Source: Vibrio panuliri
GTDB lineage: Bacteria; Pseudomonadota; Gammaproteobacteria; Enterobacterales; Vibrionaceae
Reading direction: 5' to 3'
DNA length: 64,000 bases
Assembly (NCBI RefSeq): GCF_009938205.1
Contig: NZ_AP019654.1
Coordinates: 682,001 to 746,000, forward strand
The position numbers and the translations under genes were made by a program. The notes below the pieces were generated by a model, which saw only the letters and a program-made list of their open reading frames with translations, searched no databases and was not told the DNA's origin. This document shows, piece by piece, positions 1 through 10,925 of this stretch. The number at the start of each line of letters is the position of its first letter. The first letter of the stretch is position 1.

Positions 1-1065
1 ATATACCGTTTACAGCAGCGTCAGCGCCGCAAACGTAAAGAGCTAACCAATCTTATTCGCCGTTTTCGCAATGGGGCAGAATCACTCCCCGATGCCGTAG
101 TGGTATTTCGCAGTGAAGGTAACATTGTTTGGTGTAACAAGCTTGCTCAGCATTTGCTGGGTTTTCGTTGGCCAGACGACTCCGGACAGCCGATTTCCAA
201 TTTGATTCGTACGCCAGACTTTATCAAGTATCTCAATAAACAAGACTATTCTGAGCCTCTTGAGATGCGCTCTCCACTTAATGTTGAGCGTATGCTAGAA
301 CTGCGAATTGTGCCTTATACCGAAGGTGAGCACTTAATGGTGGTGCGTGACGTGACTCAGTTAAAACAACTGGAAGGAATGCGTCGCAACTTCTTTGCTA
401 ACGTGTCTCACGAACTGCGTACGCCAATGACGGTTTTGCAAGGTTATCTGGAGATGACGGAAGATCCGGATATGTTGGTGGGGCCGATGTGGTCCCGCGC
501 CCATGGCGTGATGACGGAACAGCTCAATCGTATGAACAGCTTGGTGAACCAACTGCTCACGTTATCAAAAATCGAAGCTGCGCCAATGCATGAGCTTGAA
601 GAAGTGGTTAACGTTCCTGCGATGCTTGAAGTCTTAGAGAAAGAAGCCATTAGTTTAAGTGGCGAGCAAAATCATAAGCTTAAGTTTGAAGTGGATGACT
701 CGTTATTGGTATTGGGCGATGATGATCAATTGCGCAGTGCAATCTCAAACCTTGTTTACAACGCCGTTAAGTACACCCCACCTGGCGCCGATGTGAATGT
801 GCGCTGGTATCTCACCGCGCAAGGCGCGTGTTTGGAAGTGGAAGACAGTGGTGAAGGGATAGAACCTCAACATTTACACCGCCTGACGGAACGCTTTTAC
901 CGAGTGGATAAAGCACGCTCACGCGATACTGGTGGTAGCGGACTTGGGCTTGCAATTGTGAAACACGCACTGACTCACCATGACTCCCATTTAAATATTG
1001 AGAGTAAAGTGGGTGTTGGCAGTAAGTTCTCGTTTATTTTACCTGAACGTTTGGTGGTGAAATAA
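1..1065 (+). CDS. phoR: PhoR phosphate-sensor histidine kinase (5' end outside window)
   Basis: Membrane sensor kinase that phosphorylates PhoB when phosphate is scarce. The frame is open from base 1, so the N-terminal membrane part lies upstream of the window; about 354 codons remain. A PAS-like segment comes first. The HisKA H-box follows ([12 protein letters not shown], histidine codon at 409-411), then the ATPase N-box ([11 protein letters not shown]), G1 (EDSGEGI) and G2 ([10 protein letters not shown]). The stop codon abuts the next ATG, so it is cotranscribed with the pstS-like gene. phoB would be expected just upstream. Identity rests on the kinase signature plus the Pst/Ppk neighbours. 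Confidence 0.93.
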   Translation: MYRLQQRQRRKRKELTNLIRRFRNGAESLPDAVVVFRSEGNIVWCNKLAQHLLGFRWPDDSGQPISNLIRTPDFIKYLNKQDYSEPLEMRSPLNVERMLELRIVPYTEGEHLMVVRDVTQLKQLEGMRRNFFANVSHELRTPMTVLQGYLEMTEDPDMLVGPMWSRAHGVMTEQLNRMNSLVNQLLTLSKIEAAPMHELEEVVNVPAMLEVLEKEAISLSGEQNHKLKFEVDDSLLVLGDDDQLRSAISNLVYNAVKYTPPGADVNVRWYLTAQGACLEVEDSGEGIEPQHLHRLTERFYRVDKARSRDTGGSGLGLAIVKHALTHHDSHLNIESKVGVGSKFSFILPERLVVK

Positions 1066-2052
1066 ATGAAAGCAAGGTTAGCGGTAACAGTCATCTTTTT
1101 ATGCTTGGGGTTAGTGAACACTTACGCATTCGCACAAGAGCAGTTCCGTGTCTATAAGAAAGTTCCCGGCATCAGTGGTGAGTTGACCAGTGTGGGTTCT
1201 GATACCTTAGCCGGAATGACGACCTTGTGGGTTGAGGAGTTCAAGCAACTCTATCCGGGTGTCAACGGACAAGTACAAGCCTCTGGCTCTTCTACTGCCC
1301 CTCCGGCCCTTACCGAACAAACCGCCCAGTTTGGTCCTATGAGTCGACCAATGCGCAACAGTGAAGTTGAAGCGTTTGAGCGTGCTCACGGCTATAAGCC
1401 GACAGCGTTACGAGTTGCTATTGATGCGATAGGCATCTTTGTTCATCAAGATAATCCGATGCAGGGGCTTAACTTTGCTCAGCTCGACAGTATTTTCTCG
1501 GCTACTTTGCGTTGTGGCGCAACTAAGCCAGTCAAAACATGGGCTGATTTGGGATTGAACTACTCTTGGGCACACCGTTCTATTCAGATGTTTGGTCGTA
1601 ACTCAGTCTCGGGTACTTACGGTTATTTCAAGAAAAATGCCTTGTGTGGCGGCGATTTCCGTAATGATGTGAATGAACAACCTGGCTCGGCTTCAGTGGT
1701 TCAGTCGGTGGCCTCATCGATCAACACCATCGGCTACTCCGGTGTTGGCTATCAGGTCTCGGGGGTAAAACGCATTCCAATTGCACTCGAAGCTGATCAA
1801 TATATTGAACCGACACGTGACAATATCTTATCAGGTAAGTACCCACTATCGCGTTATCTCTATGTGTATATTAACAAGCATCCCAGCAAGACCTTGTCGC
1901 CAATAGAGCGGGAGTTTATTCGTTTTATCTACTCTAAGCAGGGGCAAGAGTTGGTTGAAAAAGATGGCTACGTTGCCATTTCTCCGCAAATTGCTGAGCA
2001 AGAGTTGGCGAAAGTAGGCATCGAGACCAAGTCACCAGCGAAGGGAAATTAG
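1066..2052 (+). CDS. PstS-family phosphate-binding periplasmic protein
   Basis: Periplasmic substrate-binding protein for the high-affinity phosphate ABC transporter, 328 aa. An N-terminal signal peptide (MKARLAVTVIFLCLGL) has a likely cleavage after AFA near residue 23. Family motifs are visible: SVGSDTLAGM near the mature N terminus, ASGSSTAPPAL, and RNSVSGTYGYF in the second lobe, which contribute phosphate ligands in PstS. The start codon directly follows the phoR stop. Unlike in E. coli, the binding protein sits with the sensor and is split from pstCAB by ppx-ppk. It could equally be called a PstS-like protein, since vibrios often carry more than one paralogue. Confidence 0.88.
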   Translation: MKARLAVTVIFLCLGLVNTYAFAQEQFRVYKKVPGISGELTSVGSDTLAGMTTLWVEEFKQLYPGVNGQVQASGSSTAPPALTEQTAQFGPMSRPMRNSEVEAFERAHGYKPTALRVAIDAIGIFVHQDNPMQGLNFAQLDSIFSATLRCGATKPVKTWADLGLNYSWAHRSIQMFGRNSVSGTYGYFKKNALCGGDFRNDVNEQPGSASVVQSVASSINTIGYSGVGYQVSGVKRIPIALEADQYIEPTRDNILSGKYPLSRYLYVYINKHPSKTLSPIEREFIRFIYSKQGQELVEKDGYVAISPQIAEQELAKVGIETKSPAKGN

Positions 2053-2080
2053 GGCGCACAATACGCCTTAGTTTATCGCG

Positions 2081-3586
2081 TCAACTGAAGGCTAACTGCC
2101 AATCAACGCTCTGCCAATAGCTCTGCTCACTCAGGAGATCGGCATGAAGTAGGCGATTGTTGTCTAGCCAGTTCAACTCGTTGCAAGTTAGTACCCATTT
2201 ATCATCTGCTTCGACAGATAAGCTAAGCTCTGGGAGCGGCTCATCACTGCGCTGCCCATTGAGTAATATCGCCAAACGCAAAATACGCACTAGCCCAATA
2301 ATGTGCTTTTTCTTATACAAAGCGAACTCTTCCATCTCATGGAGTTTCAGTGCTTTGCGTTGAAAGCGGGCAAGGGTTGCTAATACGCGTTGCTGTTCAA
2401 CATTAAATCCCGGCATGGTGGTATGGCGCAAAATGTAAGCTGAATGGCGGTGAAAGGCTTTGAGGCTGATGCTTAAGCCAACTTCATGAAGTAGGGCGCT
2501 CCAGTCAAGCAAATCAAACAGTTCTGATTTTGCTTTGATGCCAATATCCTTATGAATTTGGCTAAGAAACTCACCCGCTTGCCCTTTTACTCGCGCAGCA
2601 TGCTCTAAATCAACCAGATGTTTGTTGGCTAAGTTCTCCGTGGTGCGCATGCGAATATCGGTACGCTTGAAGCGTTCTTCCATTTCGTAAAGTAAACCTT
2701 CACGTAGGGCGCCTTCGGAAAAGTGCATCTCGCTAATTTTAAGATCAAGAAACACGGCGTACATGATGGTGACGCCCGCAGCGAATACCCCTTTTCGTTC
2801 GGAAGTTAAGCCATCTAACTCTATATCATCGATGTGATTCCATTGGGATAATTTAACAATCAATGCGTTAAGACGTTTCGCGGTAATAATACCATCTTCG
2901 TGGCCTAGACCGACCAACACATCACGAATCGCTTTGGTTGTGCCTGAAGATCCAAAGGCGATTGACCAGCCTTTTTTTCGGTAGCGGTGCGCTAGAGATT
3001 CGAGTTTTTGTTCAGCAGCAAGTATCGCATTGGTAAAGTTTTTATTGGACAGCTTGCCGTTAGCAAAATACTTGTTGGTAAAACTGACACAACCTATCTG
3101 TTTACTATTGAGTAGCTCGGGTTCAAAACCGGTGCCGCAGATGATCTCGGTGCTGCCACCACCGATATCAACAATCAACTTGGATTCTGCTTGCGGTTGG
3201 GTATGGGAGACCCCTTGGTAGATCAAACGCGCCTCTTCTTCGCCTGCGATGACTTCTACTGGGAAGGGAAGGACTTCTCGTGCACGTTGAATAAAAATAT
3301 GCGCGTTGTTTGCTTGGCGTAAAGTATGGGTGGCAGCCACGCGAACATTGCTAACTTCAAAACCTTGTAAGCGTTCAGCAAACATGGCTAAGCACTCTAA
3401 ACCTCGTTCGATAGCGGTATTATCAAGATTGTTCTGTGCATCTAGCCCGTCAGCTAAGCGCACACGTTGTTTGTGGCGGCTCACTAACTGCAGTTCTTGC
3501 CCCACCACTTTCGCAACGACCATATGGAAGCTGTTCGAACCTAGATCGATTGCCGCCACGTCTCTCACATCAGGTGTTTGATTCAT
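2081..3586 (-). CDS. ppx: Exopolyphosphatase Ppx/GppA
   Basis: Releases phosphate stepwise from polyphosphate chains; the family also hydrolyses pppGpp. The 501-aa protein has the Ppx/GppA actin-like ATPase fold. The phosphate-1 loop [13 protein letters not shown] is near residue 13, and the second loop [11 protein letters not shown] is near residue 140. A C-terminal HD-like helical region includes [18 protein letters not shown]. It overlaps the 3' end of ppk by 17 bp, so the two are cotranscribed and coupled. Convergent to the pstS-like gene with a gap of under 30 bp. Confidence 0.94.
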   Translation of the reverse strand: MNQTPDVRDVAAIDLGSNSFHMVVAKVVGQELQLVSRHKQRVRLADGLDAQNNLDNTAIERGLECLAMFAERLQGFEVSNVRVAATHTLRQANNAHIFIQRAREVLPFPVEVIAGEEEARLIYQGVSHTQPQAESKLIVDIGGGSTEIICGTGFEPELLNSKQIGCVSFTNKYFANGKLSNKNFTNAILAAEQKLESLAHRYRKKGWSIAFGSSGTTKAIRDVLVGLGHEDGIITAKRLNALIVKLSQWNHIDDIELDGLTSERKGVFAAGVTIMYAVFLDLKISEMHFSEGALREGLLYEMEERFKRTDIRMRTTENLANKHLVDLEHAARVKGQAGEFLSQIHKDIGIKAKSELFDLLDWSALLHEVGLSISLKAFHRHSAYILRHTTMPGFNVEQQRVLATLARFQRKALKLHEMEEFALYKKKHIIGLVRILRLAILLNGQRSDEPLPELSLSVEADDKWVLTCNELNWLDNNRLLHADLLSEQSYWQSVDWQLAFS

Positions 3587-5654
3587 TGTTCTTCTTAGCT
3601 TGCTTCTCTACATTTTTAAGATAGTCGTAAATGGCTAATTGTGAACGTACTTTTTTACGGTTTCCGCGAGCAACATAACGATTGCTCATCTCTTTATCTA
3701 TCCAGCGCGCCTTGACGGTATCAATGAAGTGAATATTTACGATGTCGATGATACGTTGCTTTAGGCGCGGGTCGCGAACTGGCGTACCGACTTCAACACG
3801 GTGATCAATATTTCGCGTCATCCAGTCGGCTGAGGAGATATAGACTTGCGGATCCCCATCGTTGTGGGTGATTAATACTCTCGGGTGCTCAAGAAAACGG
3901 TCAACAATGCTAATGATTTTAATTTTGTCACTAACGCCTTCAACACCGGGAACCAAGGCACACATTCCTCGGATTACCATACGAATTTCAACGCCCGCGA
4001 CACTGGCACCATAGAGCTTGTTGATCAATCCTTTGTCGACTAAGTTGTTTACCTTTAGGGTAATTTGCGCCTTTTTACCCAGTTTGGCGTTGGCGGTTTC
4101 GCTATCAATCAGGCGATAAAGCTGGCTGCGAGAGTTACGCGGTGAGACGATCAAATGGTTAAATTTTACCGGGCGGTACGGGTTCTCGATATAGCCGAAT
4201 ACATTACGCACTTCATTGGCAATTTCAGGGTCGGCGGTCAGCAGAGAAAAATCGGTATAGATACGCGCCGTTTTCTCATGGAAGTTGCCTGTACCAATGT
4301 GGGCGTAGCGAACGATTTCCTCATTTTCCCGTCGATTAATAAGCAATAGCTTAGAGTGTATTTTCAGCCCCGGTGTGCCAAAAATCACTTGCACACCCGC
4401 TTCGGTTAACACTTTCGCCCATTCGATATTCGCCTCTTCGTCAAAGCGGGCTTGCAGTTCAACCACCACGGTGACTTTTTTGCCATTGTGCACGGAGTCA
4501 ATCAGTGAGTTCATTAAGCGCGAGTCTTTCGCAACGCGGTATATGTTGATCTTTATGCTTAGAACTTTTGGATCAAATGAGGCTTGGCGCACCAACTCAG
4601 TAATGTGCTCAAAGGTGTGGTAAGGGTAGTAGAGTAAAATATCTTGGTTTTTAATCGCATCAAAGCTGTTGGCAAAGCCATTAAAGTTGGCACAACGCAT
4701 TGGCGGTAATGGCTTGTTTTCTAAATATTCACGTCCGACATTGGGGAAGGCGATAAAATCTTTGAAGTTGTGGTAGCGTGAGCCGGGAATCAAGCTGTCA
4801 TAGTTGGAAATACCAAGCTTTTGACATAAAAAGTTCAGCATGGCTTCAGGCATGTCACGCTCGTAAACAAAACGTACCGGCATGGCGGTTAAGCGCTGGC
4901 TGACTCCTTCTGACATTTGCTCAAGTAAGCTATATTCCAATTCACGACTTAAATCGTACTCCGCATCGCGAGTCATTTTCATCGCAAACCCTCGGATCTC
5001 ATCGTAATCAAAGAAGCCCCGAAACAACTCATCGAGACAGAAGCGAATAATGTTATCGAGCAGAATAATGGTCTTACGCCGCTTACCTTTTTGCTCGGGC
5101 ACCATCACAAAGCGCGGTAAGTGATCGGTGGGAATTTCCAACAGCACGTATTGAGTGTGATCGTCGCGTTTGAGTTCTGCCGCGATATAAGCGTACTCAT
5201 CTTTGAGAAATTGGAGCAGGTCAATTTCATCGGTCAACAACACAGGTGACATATGAGGCAAAACTTGGCGATGAAAATACTTTTGAACCCAAGTTTTTTG
5301 CGCATCACTGAGTTGGTGTTCATTAACTAGGAAAATACGTCGACGCGCCATTTCCCGAATGAGTTCTTGATAGAGTTCATCAAAGCGCTCGTTAAGTTTA
5401 AGTGCTTTGGACTGCATCTTGGTGAGTAAGTGTTTGGAGTTGTCGTTGCCGCCACGTTCTTGGCTGATCAGGATGCGGCGTTTAACATCAGCAAAACGCA
5501 CCTTGTAAAACTCATCAAGGTTATTGGAGAAAATACCTAAGAAACGGATACGTTCAATCAGTGGTACCGACTTGTCTGCCGCTTCTTGCAAAACGCGTTC
5601 ATTAAATGACAGCCAACTTAGCTCTTTTTCGATGTACAGTTTTTCTGAACTCAT
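3570..5654 (-). CDS. ppk: Polyphosphate kinase 1
   Basis: Membrane-associated enzyme that polymerises the ATP gamma-phosphate into polyphosphate. The start at 5654 gives [17 protein letters not shown] and 694 aa, the usual length, with AAGGAT upstream; a start 18 codons earlier would give a non-family extension. Visible signatures are the N-terminal [16 protein letters not shown], the autophosphorylated-histidine motif KIHSKLLLI and the second histidine motif [12 protein letters not shown]. It is the first gene of a ppk-ppx operon reading away from pstC. The divergent region holds a Pho box, so phosphate control of both directions is plausible. Confidence 0.96.
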   Translation of the reverse strand: MSSEKLYIEKELSWLSFNERVLQEAADKSVPLIERIRFLGIFSNNLDEFYKVRFADVKRRILISQERGGNDNSKHLLTKMQSKALKLNERFDELYQELIREMARRRIFLVNEHQLSDAQKTWVQKYFHRQVLPHMSPVLLTDEIDLLQFLKDEYAYIAAELKRDDHTQYVLLEIPTDHLPRFVMVPEQKGKRRKTIILLDNIIRFCLDELFRGFFDYDEIRGFAMKMTRDAEYDLSRELEYSLLEQMSEGVSQRLTAMPVRFVYERDMPEAMLNFLCQKLGISNYDSLIPGSRYHNFKDFIAFPNVGREYLENKPLPPMRCANFNGFANSFDAIKNQDILLYYPYHTFEHITELVRQASFDPKVLSIKINIYRVAKDSRLMNSLIDSVHNGKKVTVVVELQARFDEEANIEWAKVLTEAGVQVIFGTPGLKIHSKLLLINRRENEEIVRYAHIGTGNFHEKTARIYTDFSLLTADPEIANEVRNVFGYIENPYRPVKFNHLIVSPRNSRSQLYRLIDSETANAKLGKKAQITLKVNNLVDKGLINKLYGASVAGVEIRMVIRGMCALVPGVEGVSDKIKIISIVDRFLEHPRVLITHNDGDPQVYISSADWMTRNIDHRVEVGTPVRDPRLKQRIIDIVNIHFIDTVKARWIDKEMSNRYVARGNRKKVRSQLAIYDYLKNVEKQAKKNNESNT

Positions 5655-5899
5655 CCTGAGATCCTTATTTTCGCTAACCAAGTTGGTTTCGAGCGCTTCA
5701 TTACCCAATCGGTAATAACAGTCAACATTCTGAATTTACTTAGGTATAACGTTAAAAAAGTATAGGTTAGCTGATTAAAAATAAGGCATTTTCGTGACGA
5801 TTTTATTGCAAAACAGTCTCCCAAACGTCGTCTAGGTTGGCGAGATAGCACACTGTGTACGAAAATATAATTTGATAGGATTCAGTAATTTATTTCTTG

Positions 5900-5917
5900 C
5901 TGTAATATAATTGTCAT
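5900..5917 (+). promoter_or_regulatory. Pho box (PhoB binding site) before pstC
   Basis: CTGTAAT-ATAA-TTGTCAT matches the paired CTGTCAT repeats with a 4-base spacer of the PhoB consensus, with one mismatch in each 7-mer. A TATACC -10-like element follows within about 15 bases on the plus strand, the geometry of a PhoB-activated promoter. It should drive pstCAB-phoU; an effect on divergent ppk is possible. Confidence 0.85.
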
Positions 5918-5967
5918 CAAAGCGAAATAGTATACCCTCTGGCAGAAATAGAATCTTGACGCGTTCA

Positions 5968-6126
5968 ATGCTCAATTGGTTTCAAGCCGCAGGATTCTGA
6001 CTTTTGTTGCTTGCGGTGAGTTTTGTCGTTCAGAGCATGCCCTCATCGTTACGTTATAGTGAACAAAACGCGTCGTTATTTTGGATGCTTCCGGTGGCTT
6101 GTATGGACCTAAATTGCCCACAATAA
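5968..6126 (+). pseudogene. Small leader reading frame interrupted by in-frame TGA
   Basis: From ATG 5968 the frame reads MLNWFQAAGF, then TGA (5998-6000). It continues in the same frame as a hydrophobic stretch (LLLLAVSFVVQS) and about 29 further residues to TAA at 6126. Without the TGA it would be a roughly 52-residue protein with one membrane segment. The second part can also start at ATG 6037 (29 aa). No strong ribosome binding site is seen. It could be a decayed small gene, a regulatory upstream ORF, or chance. Confidence 0.3.
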
Positions 6127-6180
6127 CTAACCACGATTTTGCGAGCAATCGCCCCAACACAGACACAGAGTATGAGTTAA

Positions 6181-8367
6181 ATGACGAAAGCTGATTTTTC
6201 GCTAAAAGAAAAAGATCGCAAGCGATTGGTAAAAGATCGCCTAGTCAAGTTTGCTGTGTCTGCTGGTGGCGTTGGGGTGCTGGCTGCTTTGGTCTTGATC
6301 TTCGTTTATTTGGCGATGATGGTGTTACCGCTGTTCTCTGATGCCAAACTTACCCCCAATATTGCCCAACAGAATATTACCACTCCAGAGCCGATCGCAG
6401 CTGGGATTGACGATTACGGTGAGCACGCTTACGTGATATCCAAGCAAGGAGTCGTCGACTTTTGGGATGTCATGACAAAGCACGTTGATCCTGAGCTGTC
6501 TGTGGATTTAAACCAAGATTTTTCACTTTTCTCCGCAATGCCAACGGCTGATGATTGGTATGGCTTTGCGACACCGCAAGGTCAGGTCTCTTTGTTTCAA
6601 CCGCAAATGGATCATGTGATTAAAGCAGGACAACGTGTTTTTGCACCTGAAGTTGAATTCTTCCAAAGCCCAATCGATCTAAGTGTTCCTGATGTTGAGT
6701 TGGTTCAGTTTGCTTTTGCCAAAGGCAAGCAGTTGGTTTTGGTGGGGTACTACAATGATCAGAAAGTGCGCGTGCGTTGGCTCGACTCAGCAGGCAAGGT
6801 GCATAGCTGGCAACTGCCCAAGACACTAGAGCAAGTCGATCAACTGATACTAACGCCAGATGGGCAGACACTCTATCTTCGACAAGGATCGGATCTCATT
6901 GTCGCCAAACAATATGGTGCGCAGTTCACGGTACGTGAGATCGTCGATTTGAGTCAGGGGAGCGTGAAACATGCTGTAAGCCATATAGACGTGCTCTCGG
7001 GCGCTTCGTCATTATTGGTCACGCATAACGATGGTTTAGTTTCACAGTGGTTTGATGTGCTGCATGAGCAGCAGCGTCACCTAACCTTTATTCGTGAGTT
7101 TCAGCTTGCAGCAGAACTTCAGTTCTTGTTGCCGGACTCTTATCGCAAAGGCTTTTATAGTTTTTACACCAATGGCATGGTGCAAAGCCATTATACAACC
7201 AGTGAAAAACTGGTGATCTTTGAGCGTGCTTATAACAAGGCGCCGAAGATGGCGGCAATGTCGAACAATGAACAGTATTTGGTTGCCTATGCGGATGGAG
7301 CGCTCAGTGTTGCTCATCTCGATAATCCATTTCCTGAGGTATCGCTATCTTCGCTTTGGCAAAAAGTGTGGTACGAGAGTTATCCCGAGCCTGCCTATGT
7401 TTGGCAAACCACGTCAGCTAGCGATGAGTTTGAAGCCAAATTTAGTTTGGTGCCAATTGCATTTGGTACGCTAAAAGCCGCCGCTTTTGCGATGTTGTTT
7501 GCGATTCCAATTGCGGTACTTGGGGCCATTTATACGGCGTATTTTATGACGCCTCGCATGCGCCGCTTTGTTAAGCCGTCCATTGAGTTGATGGAAGCAT
7601 TGCCAACGGTAATTATCGGCTTTCTTGCCGGACTTTGGTTCGCACCGATTGTAGAAAGTCATTTAACCTCGGTGGTGGTTCTACTGCTGTCATTGCCATT
7701 AGTCATCATCATGATTGGTGTGGCATGGCATTGCTTACCGACCCGATGGACAAGACGCTTACCCAATGGTTGGCATGCACTGATTTTGATGCCGTGTTTG
7801 GTCATGTTTAGTGCTGTGATTCTTGGACAAAGTGACACCATTGAGGCGTGGTTGTTTAATGGCGATGTGCGAATTTATCTTGCAGATATCGGCATCGATT
7901 TTGACCAACGTAATGCCTTGGTAGTTGGTTTTGCGATGGGATTTGCCGTTATACCCACGATTTTTACCATCGCAGAAGATGCGATCTTTTCCGTGCCGAA
8001 GCACCTGTCTGATGGCTCGCTTGCGTTAGGTGCGACACCTTGGCAAACCTTGATTTATGTTGTCTTGCTTACCGCAAGCCCGGGGATCTTCTCTGCGATT
8101 ATGATGGGACTAGGTCGCGCGGTCGGTGAGACAATGATTGTGCTGATGGCAACCGGTAATACCCCAATTATGGACTGGAATATTCTGGAGGGTATGCGCA
8201 CGCTCTCGGCCACCATTGCGGTCGAAATGCCGGAGTCAGAGGTGGGTAGCTCCCACTTTAGAATTCTCTTTTTAGCGGCATTGATTTTGTTGGTGTTTAC
8301 CTTTGCGGTGAACTCGATTGCTGAATGGGTACGCCAACGCCTGCGTGAAAAATATCGCTCTTTATAG
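6181..8367 (+). CDS. pstC: Phosphate ABC transporter permease PstC, long form
   Basis: Inner-membrane subunit forming the phosphate channel with PstA. At 728 aa it is more than twice the E. coli PstC. A first membrane helix (residues ~25-50) is followed by a periplasmic region of about 370 residues with repeated beta-strand-like segments. The canonical permease domain with several helices occupies residues ~425-715. The ABC-permease coupling motif is recognisable at [16 protein letters not shown], close to the C-terminal GRAVGETMIVLMATGN. First gene of pstC-pstA-pstB-phoU. Long PstC proteins of this type are known in gammaproteobacteria; the role of the extra domain is not clear to me. Confidence 0.93.
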   Translation: MTKADFSLKEKDRKRLVKDRLVKFAVSAGGVGVLAALVLIFVYLAMMVLPLFSDAKLTPNIAQQNITTPEPIAAGIDDYGEHAYVISKQGVVDFWDVMTKHVDPELSVDLNQDFSLFSAMPTADDWYGFATPQGQVSLFQPQMDHVIKAGQRVFAPEVEFFQSPIDLSVPDVELVQFAFAKGKQLVLVGYYNDQKVRVRWLDSAGKVHSWQLPKTLEQVDQLILTPDGQTLYLRQGSDLIVAKQYGAQFTVREIVDLSQGSVKHAVSHIDVLSGASSLLVTHNDGLVSQWFDVLHEQQRHLTFIREFQLAAELQFLLPDSYRKGFYSFYTNGMVQSHYTTSEKLVIFERAYNKAPKMAAMSNNEQYLVAYADGALSVAHLDNPFPEVSLSSLWQKVWYESYPEPAYVWQTTSASDEFEAKFSLVPIAFGTLKAAAFAMLFAIPIAVLGAIYTAYFMTPRMRRFVKPSIELMEALPTVIIGFLAGLWFAPIVESHLTSVVVLLLSLPLVIIMIGVAWHCLPTRWTRRLPNGWHALILMPCLVMFSAVILGQSDTIEAWLFNGDVRIYLADIGIDFDQRNALVVGFAMGFAVIPTIFTIAEDAIFSVPKHLSDGSLALGATPWQTLIYVVLLTASPGIFSAIMMGLGRAVGETMIVLMATGNTPIMDWNILEGMRTLSATIAVEMPESEVGSSHFRILFLAALILLVFTFAVNSIAEWVRQRLREKYRSL

Positions 8368-8391
8368 GTTAAATGAATAGGACTCTTGTTT

Positions 8392-10038
8392 GTGTTTAAG
8401 TGGCTAAAATCAGGCGCGCCGTGGATATGGCTAACTGGCGGTGCAGTGAGCATTAGTTTGCTCTCTGTATTGGGCTTGTTGCTGCTTATTGGCTGGAAAG
8501 GGTTGTCCTATTTTTGGCCAGCGCCTTTGTATCAGTGGAACAAAGCTGATGGTGAAATATTAGTTGGGCAACTGTATGCCCAAGACTCTGTATCGGTCGC
8601 TTATTTGCAAGAGTTAGGGATTACGTTGCCTGCTTCCGCGCTTGAAAGTGGACAAGTTGAGCGGTTAAACATCAAGGTGGCGAACCGAGATCTTTATCCA
8701 GCTGATTTTGTCTCAATATTGGATATCGATATTACCGGCCGTACACAACCTGCCGAGTGGGCGGTGATTGAACGAGCGCGTAGCGGCGATTTCTATGGTC
8801 GTCCAGTGGCGTATCAAGATGCCACAGGTCAGGTCTATGACGACTTTCAACCTCGCCTTGCGAAATCACTGGAGTTCAGTCGAGTGGTACGCAACGAAAT
8901 TGAGCGGGTGATTGAAGAAGAAGTACAAGCGATTAGCTCACAAGCCAATGAACTGCGGTTAGAAAAGCGCAAGCGTGAGCTCAATGACCAACTTAACGAA
9001 GATTACCTTGGACAATACCACTCGCAGTCCAAACAGTTTAGCCAACAGCTTTCACAGGCAGAAGCCAAGCTGGACGATTTGCGCCGCAAGTTGGCGAGAC
9101 AGGGTTTGTTGGTGGAAGATATGACCGGACAGCGCGTTTTGCTGCCTTTGAGCCAAATTCTTGATATTTGGTACCCAAACCAAATGAGTTTTGCTGACAA
9201 AGCGTTGCAATGGTCTAAAGAAGTGTGGAAGTTCTTGTCAACGTCTCCGCGAGAATCCAACTCGGAAGGGGGCGTATTTCCTGCCATGTTTGGTACTGTG
9301 CTGCTTGTATTGATCATGTCAGTCATTGTGATGCCGTTAGGCGTGATTGCAGCGATTTATCTCCACGAATATGCCAAAAACAATCTCTTTACCCGAATCA
9401 TTCGTGTCGCGGTCATTAACTTGGCGGGCGTGCCGTCGATTGTCTACGGGGTGTTTGGGCTGGGTTTCTTTGTCTATACCCTAGGGGCTTCGATTGACAA
9501 CCTGTTTTATGCCGAGCGTTTGCCAACACCAACGTTTGGAACGCCTGGGCTGTTATGGTCGGCATTAACCTTAGCCGTGCTTACGTTACCAGTGGTGATC
9601 GTTGCAACAGAGGAAGGCTTATCGCGTATACCTAACTCAGTGCGTCATGGCTCGCTGGCATTAGGTGCGACGCAGTTTGAAACCATGTGGCGTATTGTGT
9701 TGCCGATGGCAAGCCCCGCAATCATTACTGGTTTAATTTTGGCTGTTGCTCGTGCTGCCGGGGAAGTAGCGCCTTTGATGCTGGTGGGGGCGGTGAAACT
9801 TGCTTCAAGCTTACCGGTTGATGGACAGTTCCCTTATCTGCATCTTGAGCGTAAGTTTATGCATTTGGGCTTCCATATTTACGATGTCGGCTTTCAAACG
9901 ACCAATATCGAAAGTGCCCGACCACTGGTGTACGCAACCTCATTTTTACTCGTGACTGTGATTGTGGGACTAAACTTAACCGCAATCAGCATTCGTAATA
10001 ATTTGCGCGAGAAATATCGAACTTTGGGACAAGATTAA
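8392..10038 (+). CDS. pstA: Phosphate ABC transporter permease PstA, long form
   Basis: Partner permease of PstC. The GTG at 8392 is preferred over TTG at 8386 because AGGA at 8379-8382 lies 9 bases before it but only 3 before the TTG. This gives 548 aa, against about 296 in E. coli. After one N-terminal helix comes a periplasmic insert including a heptad-like coiled-coil region rich in E, R, K and Q (residues ~165-240). The permease domain starts near residue 300 and carries the coupling motif [15 protein letters not shown] and [14 protein letters not shown]. It lies 24 bp after pstC and 2 bp before pstB. Confidence 0.93.
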   Translation: MFKWLKSGAPWIWLTGGAVSISLLSVLGLLLLIGWKGLSYFWPAPLYQWNKADGEILVGQLYAQDSVSVAYLQELGITLPASALESGQVERLNIKVANRDLYPADFVSILDIDITGRTQPAEWAVIERARSGDFYGRPVAYQDATGQVYDDFQPRLAKSLEFSRVVRNEIERVIEEEVQAISSQANELRLEKRKRELNDQLNEDYLGQYHSQSKQFSQQLSQAEAKLDDLRRKLARQGLLVEDMTGQRVLLPLSQILDIWYPNQMSFADKALQWSKEVWKFLSTSPRESNSEGGVFPAMFGTVLLVLIMSVIVMPLGVIAAIYLHEYAKNNLFTRIIRVAVINLAGVPSIVYGVFGLGFFVYTLGASIDNLFYAERLPTPTFGTPGLLWSALTLAVLTLPVVIVATEEGLSRIPNSVRHGSLALGATQFETMWRIVLPMASPAIITGLILAVARAAGEVAPLMLVGAVKLASSLPVDGQFPYLHLERKFMHLGFHIYDVGFQTTNIESARPLVYATSFLLVTVIVGLNLTAISIRNNLREKYRTLGQD

Positions 10039-10040
10039 GT

Positions 10041-10859
10041 ATGTTTTCAGTCAATCAAACATTGGGCTACCCAGCTCCATTAGATGTGAACAATCTAAGT
10101 GATGAGCAAACTGCTATCGCCATTGAAGGGCTGAATCTGTTCTATCAAAACAGCCAAGCATTGAGTGATATTTCGATGCGAATTCCGAAAGGTCAAGTGA
10201 CGGCCTTTATCGGTCCGTCTGGTTGTGGAAAGTCGACATTGTTACGCTGCATTAATCGTATGAATGATTTGGTGGAAGGTTGTCGAGTGACGGGGGAAGT
10301 GAAGTTACACGGCAAAAATGTGTACCAGCCAGATGTCGATGTAGCAACCTTGAGACGCCGTGTCGGTATGGTGTTTCAACGTCCGAATCCATTTCCTAAA
10401 TCGATCTATGAAAACGTGGTGTATGGCTTGCGATTGCAAGGAATTAAAAACAGCCGCGTACTCGATGATGCCGCAGAAAGTGCGTTGCGTGCTGCGGCAC
10501 TTTGGGATGAAGTGAAAGATCGAATGCATGAAAATGCCTTTGGGCTTTCCGGTGGTCAGCAGCAGCGTTTGGTGATTGCTCGGGCGATTGCGATCGAGCC
10601 TGAAGTTCTGCTACTTGATGAGCCCACCTCGGCACTGGATCCCATCTCTACTCTCACGATTGAAGAGTTGATTAACGAGCTTAAAACGCAATATACGGTT
10701 GTTATTGTCACCCATAACATGCAACAAGCAGCTCGTGTGAGCGATCACACCGCGTTTATTCATATGGGCAAATTGATCGAGTACTCAGATACCGATTCTA
10801 TTTTTACTTCCCCATTGAAAAAACAGACAGAAGACTATATTACAGGACGATATGGTTAA
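10041..10859 (+). CDS. pstB: Phosphate ABC transporter ATPase PstB
   Basis: ATP-hydrolysing subunit that powers PstCA, 272 aa. All ABC motifs are intact: Walker [11 protein letters not shown]-loop [16 protein letters not shown] (the typical PstB form), signature LSGGQQQR, Walker [14 protein letters not shown] and switch histidine VTHNM. Compared with E. coli PstB it has a short N-terminal extension. It starts 2 bp after pstA and precedes phoU by 66 bp. Confidence 0.97.
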   Translation: MFSVNQTLGYPAPLDVNNLSDEQTAIAIEGLNLFYQNSQALSDISMRIPKGQVTAFIGPSGCGKSTLLRCINRMNDLVEGCRVTGEVKLHGKNVYQPDVDVATLRRRVGMVFQRPNPFPKSIYENVVYGLRLQGIKNSRVLDDAAESALRAAALWDEVKDRMHENAFGLSGGQQQRLVIARAIAIEPEVLLLDEPTSALDPISTLTIEELINELKTQYTVVIVTHNMQQAARVSDHTAFIHMGKLIEYSDTDSIFTSPLKKQTEDYITGRYG

Positions 10860-10925
10860 CGTTTCCTGCGCTATGCGGAATCGTTCTATCTCGATTGCAA
10901 TCTACAAGGGAGTCACACTTTATTC

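Larger units (their letters stand above)
5655..6180. other. Divergent ppk / pstC control region
   Basis: This 526-base AT-rich stretch separates ppk from pstC. It holds a Pho box at 5900-5917, a -10-like TATACC just after it, and then a leader of roughly 240 nt before the pstC ATG. Within the leader a small frame starts at 5968, meets TGA at 5998-6000 and stays open to TAA at 6124-6126. A GACGCG/CGCGTC pair (about 5958 and 6069) and a CCGCA/TGCGG pair could fold the leader. Confidence 0.7.
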
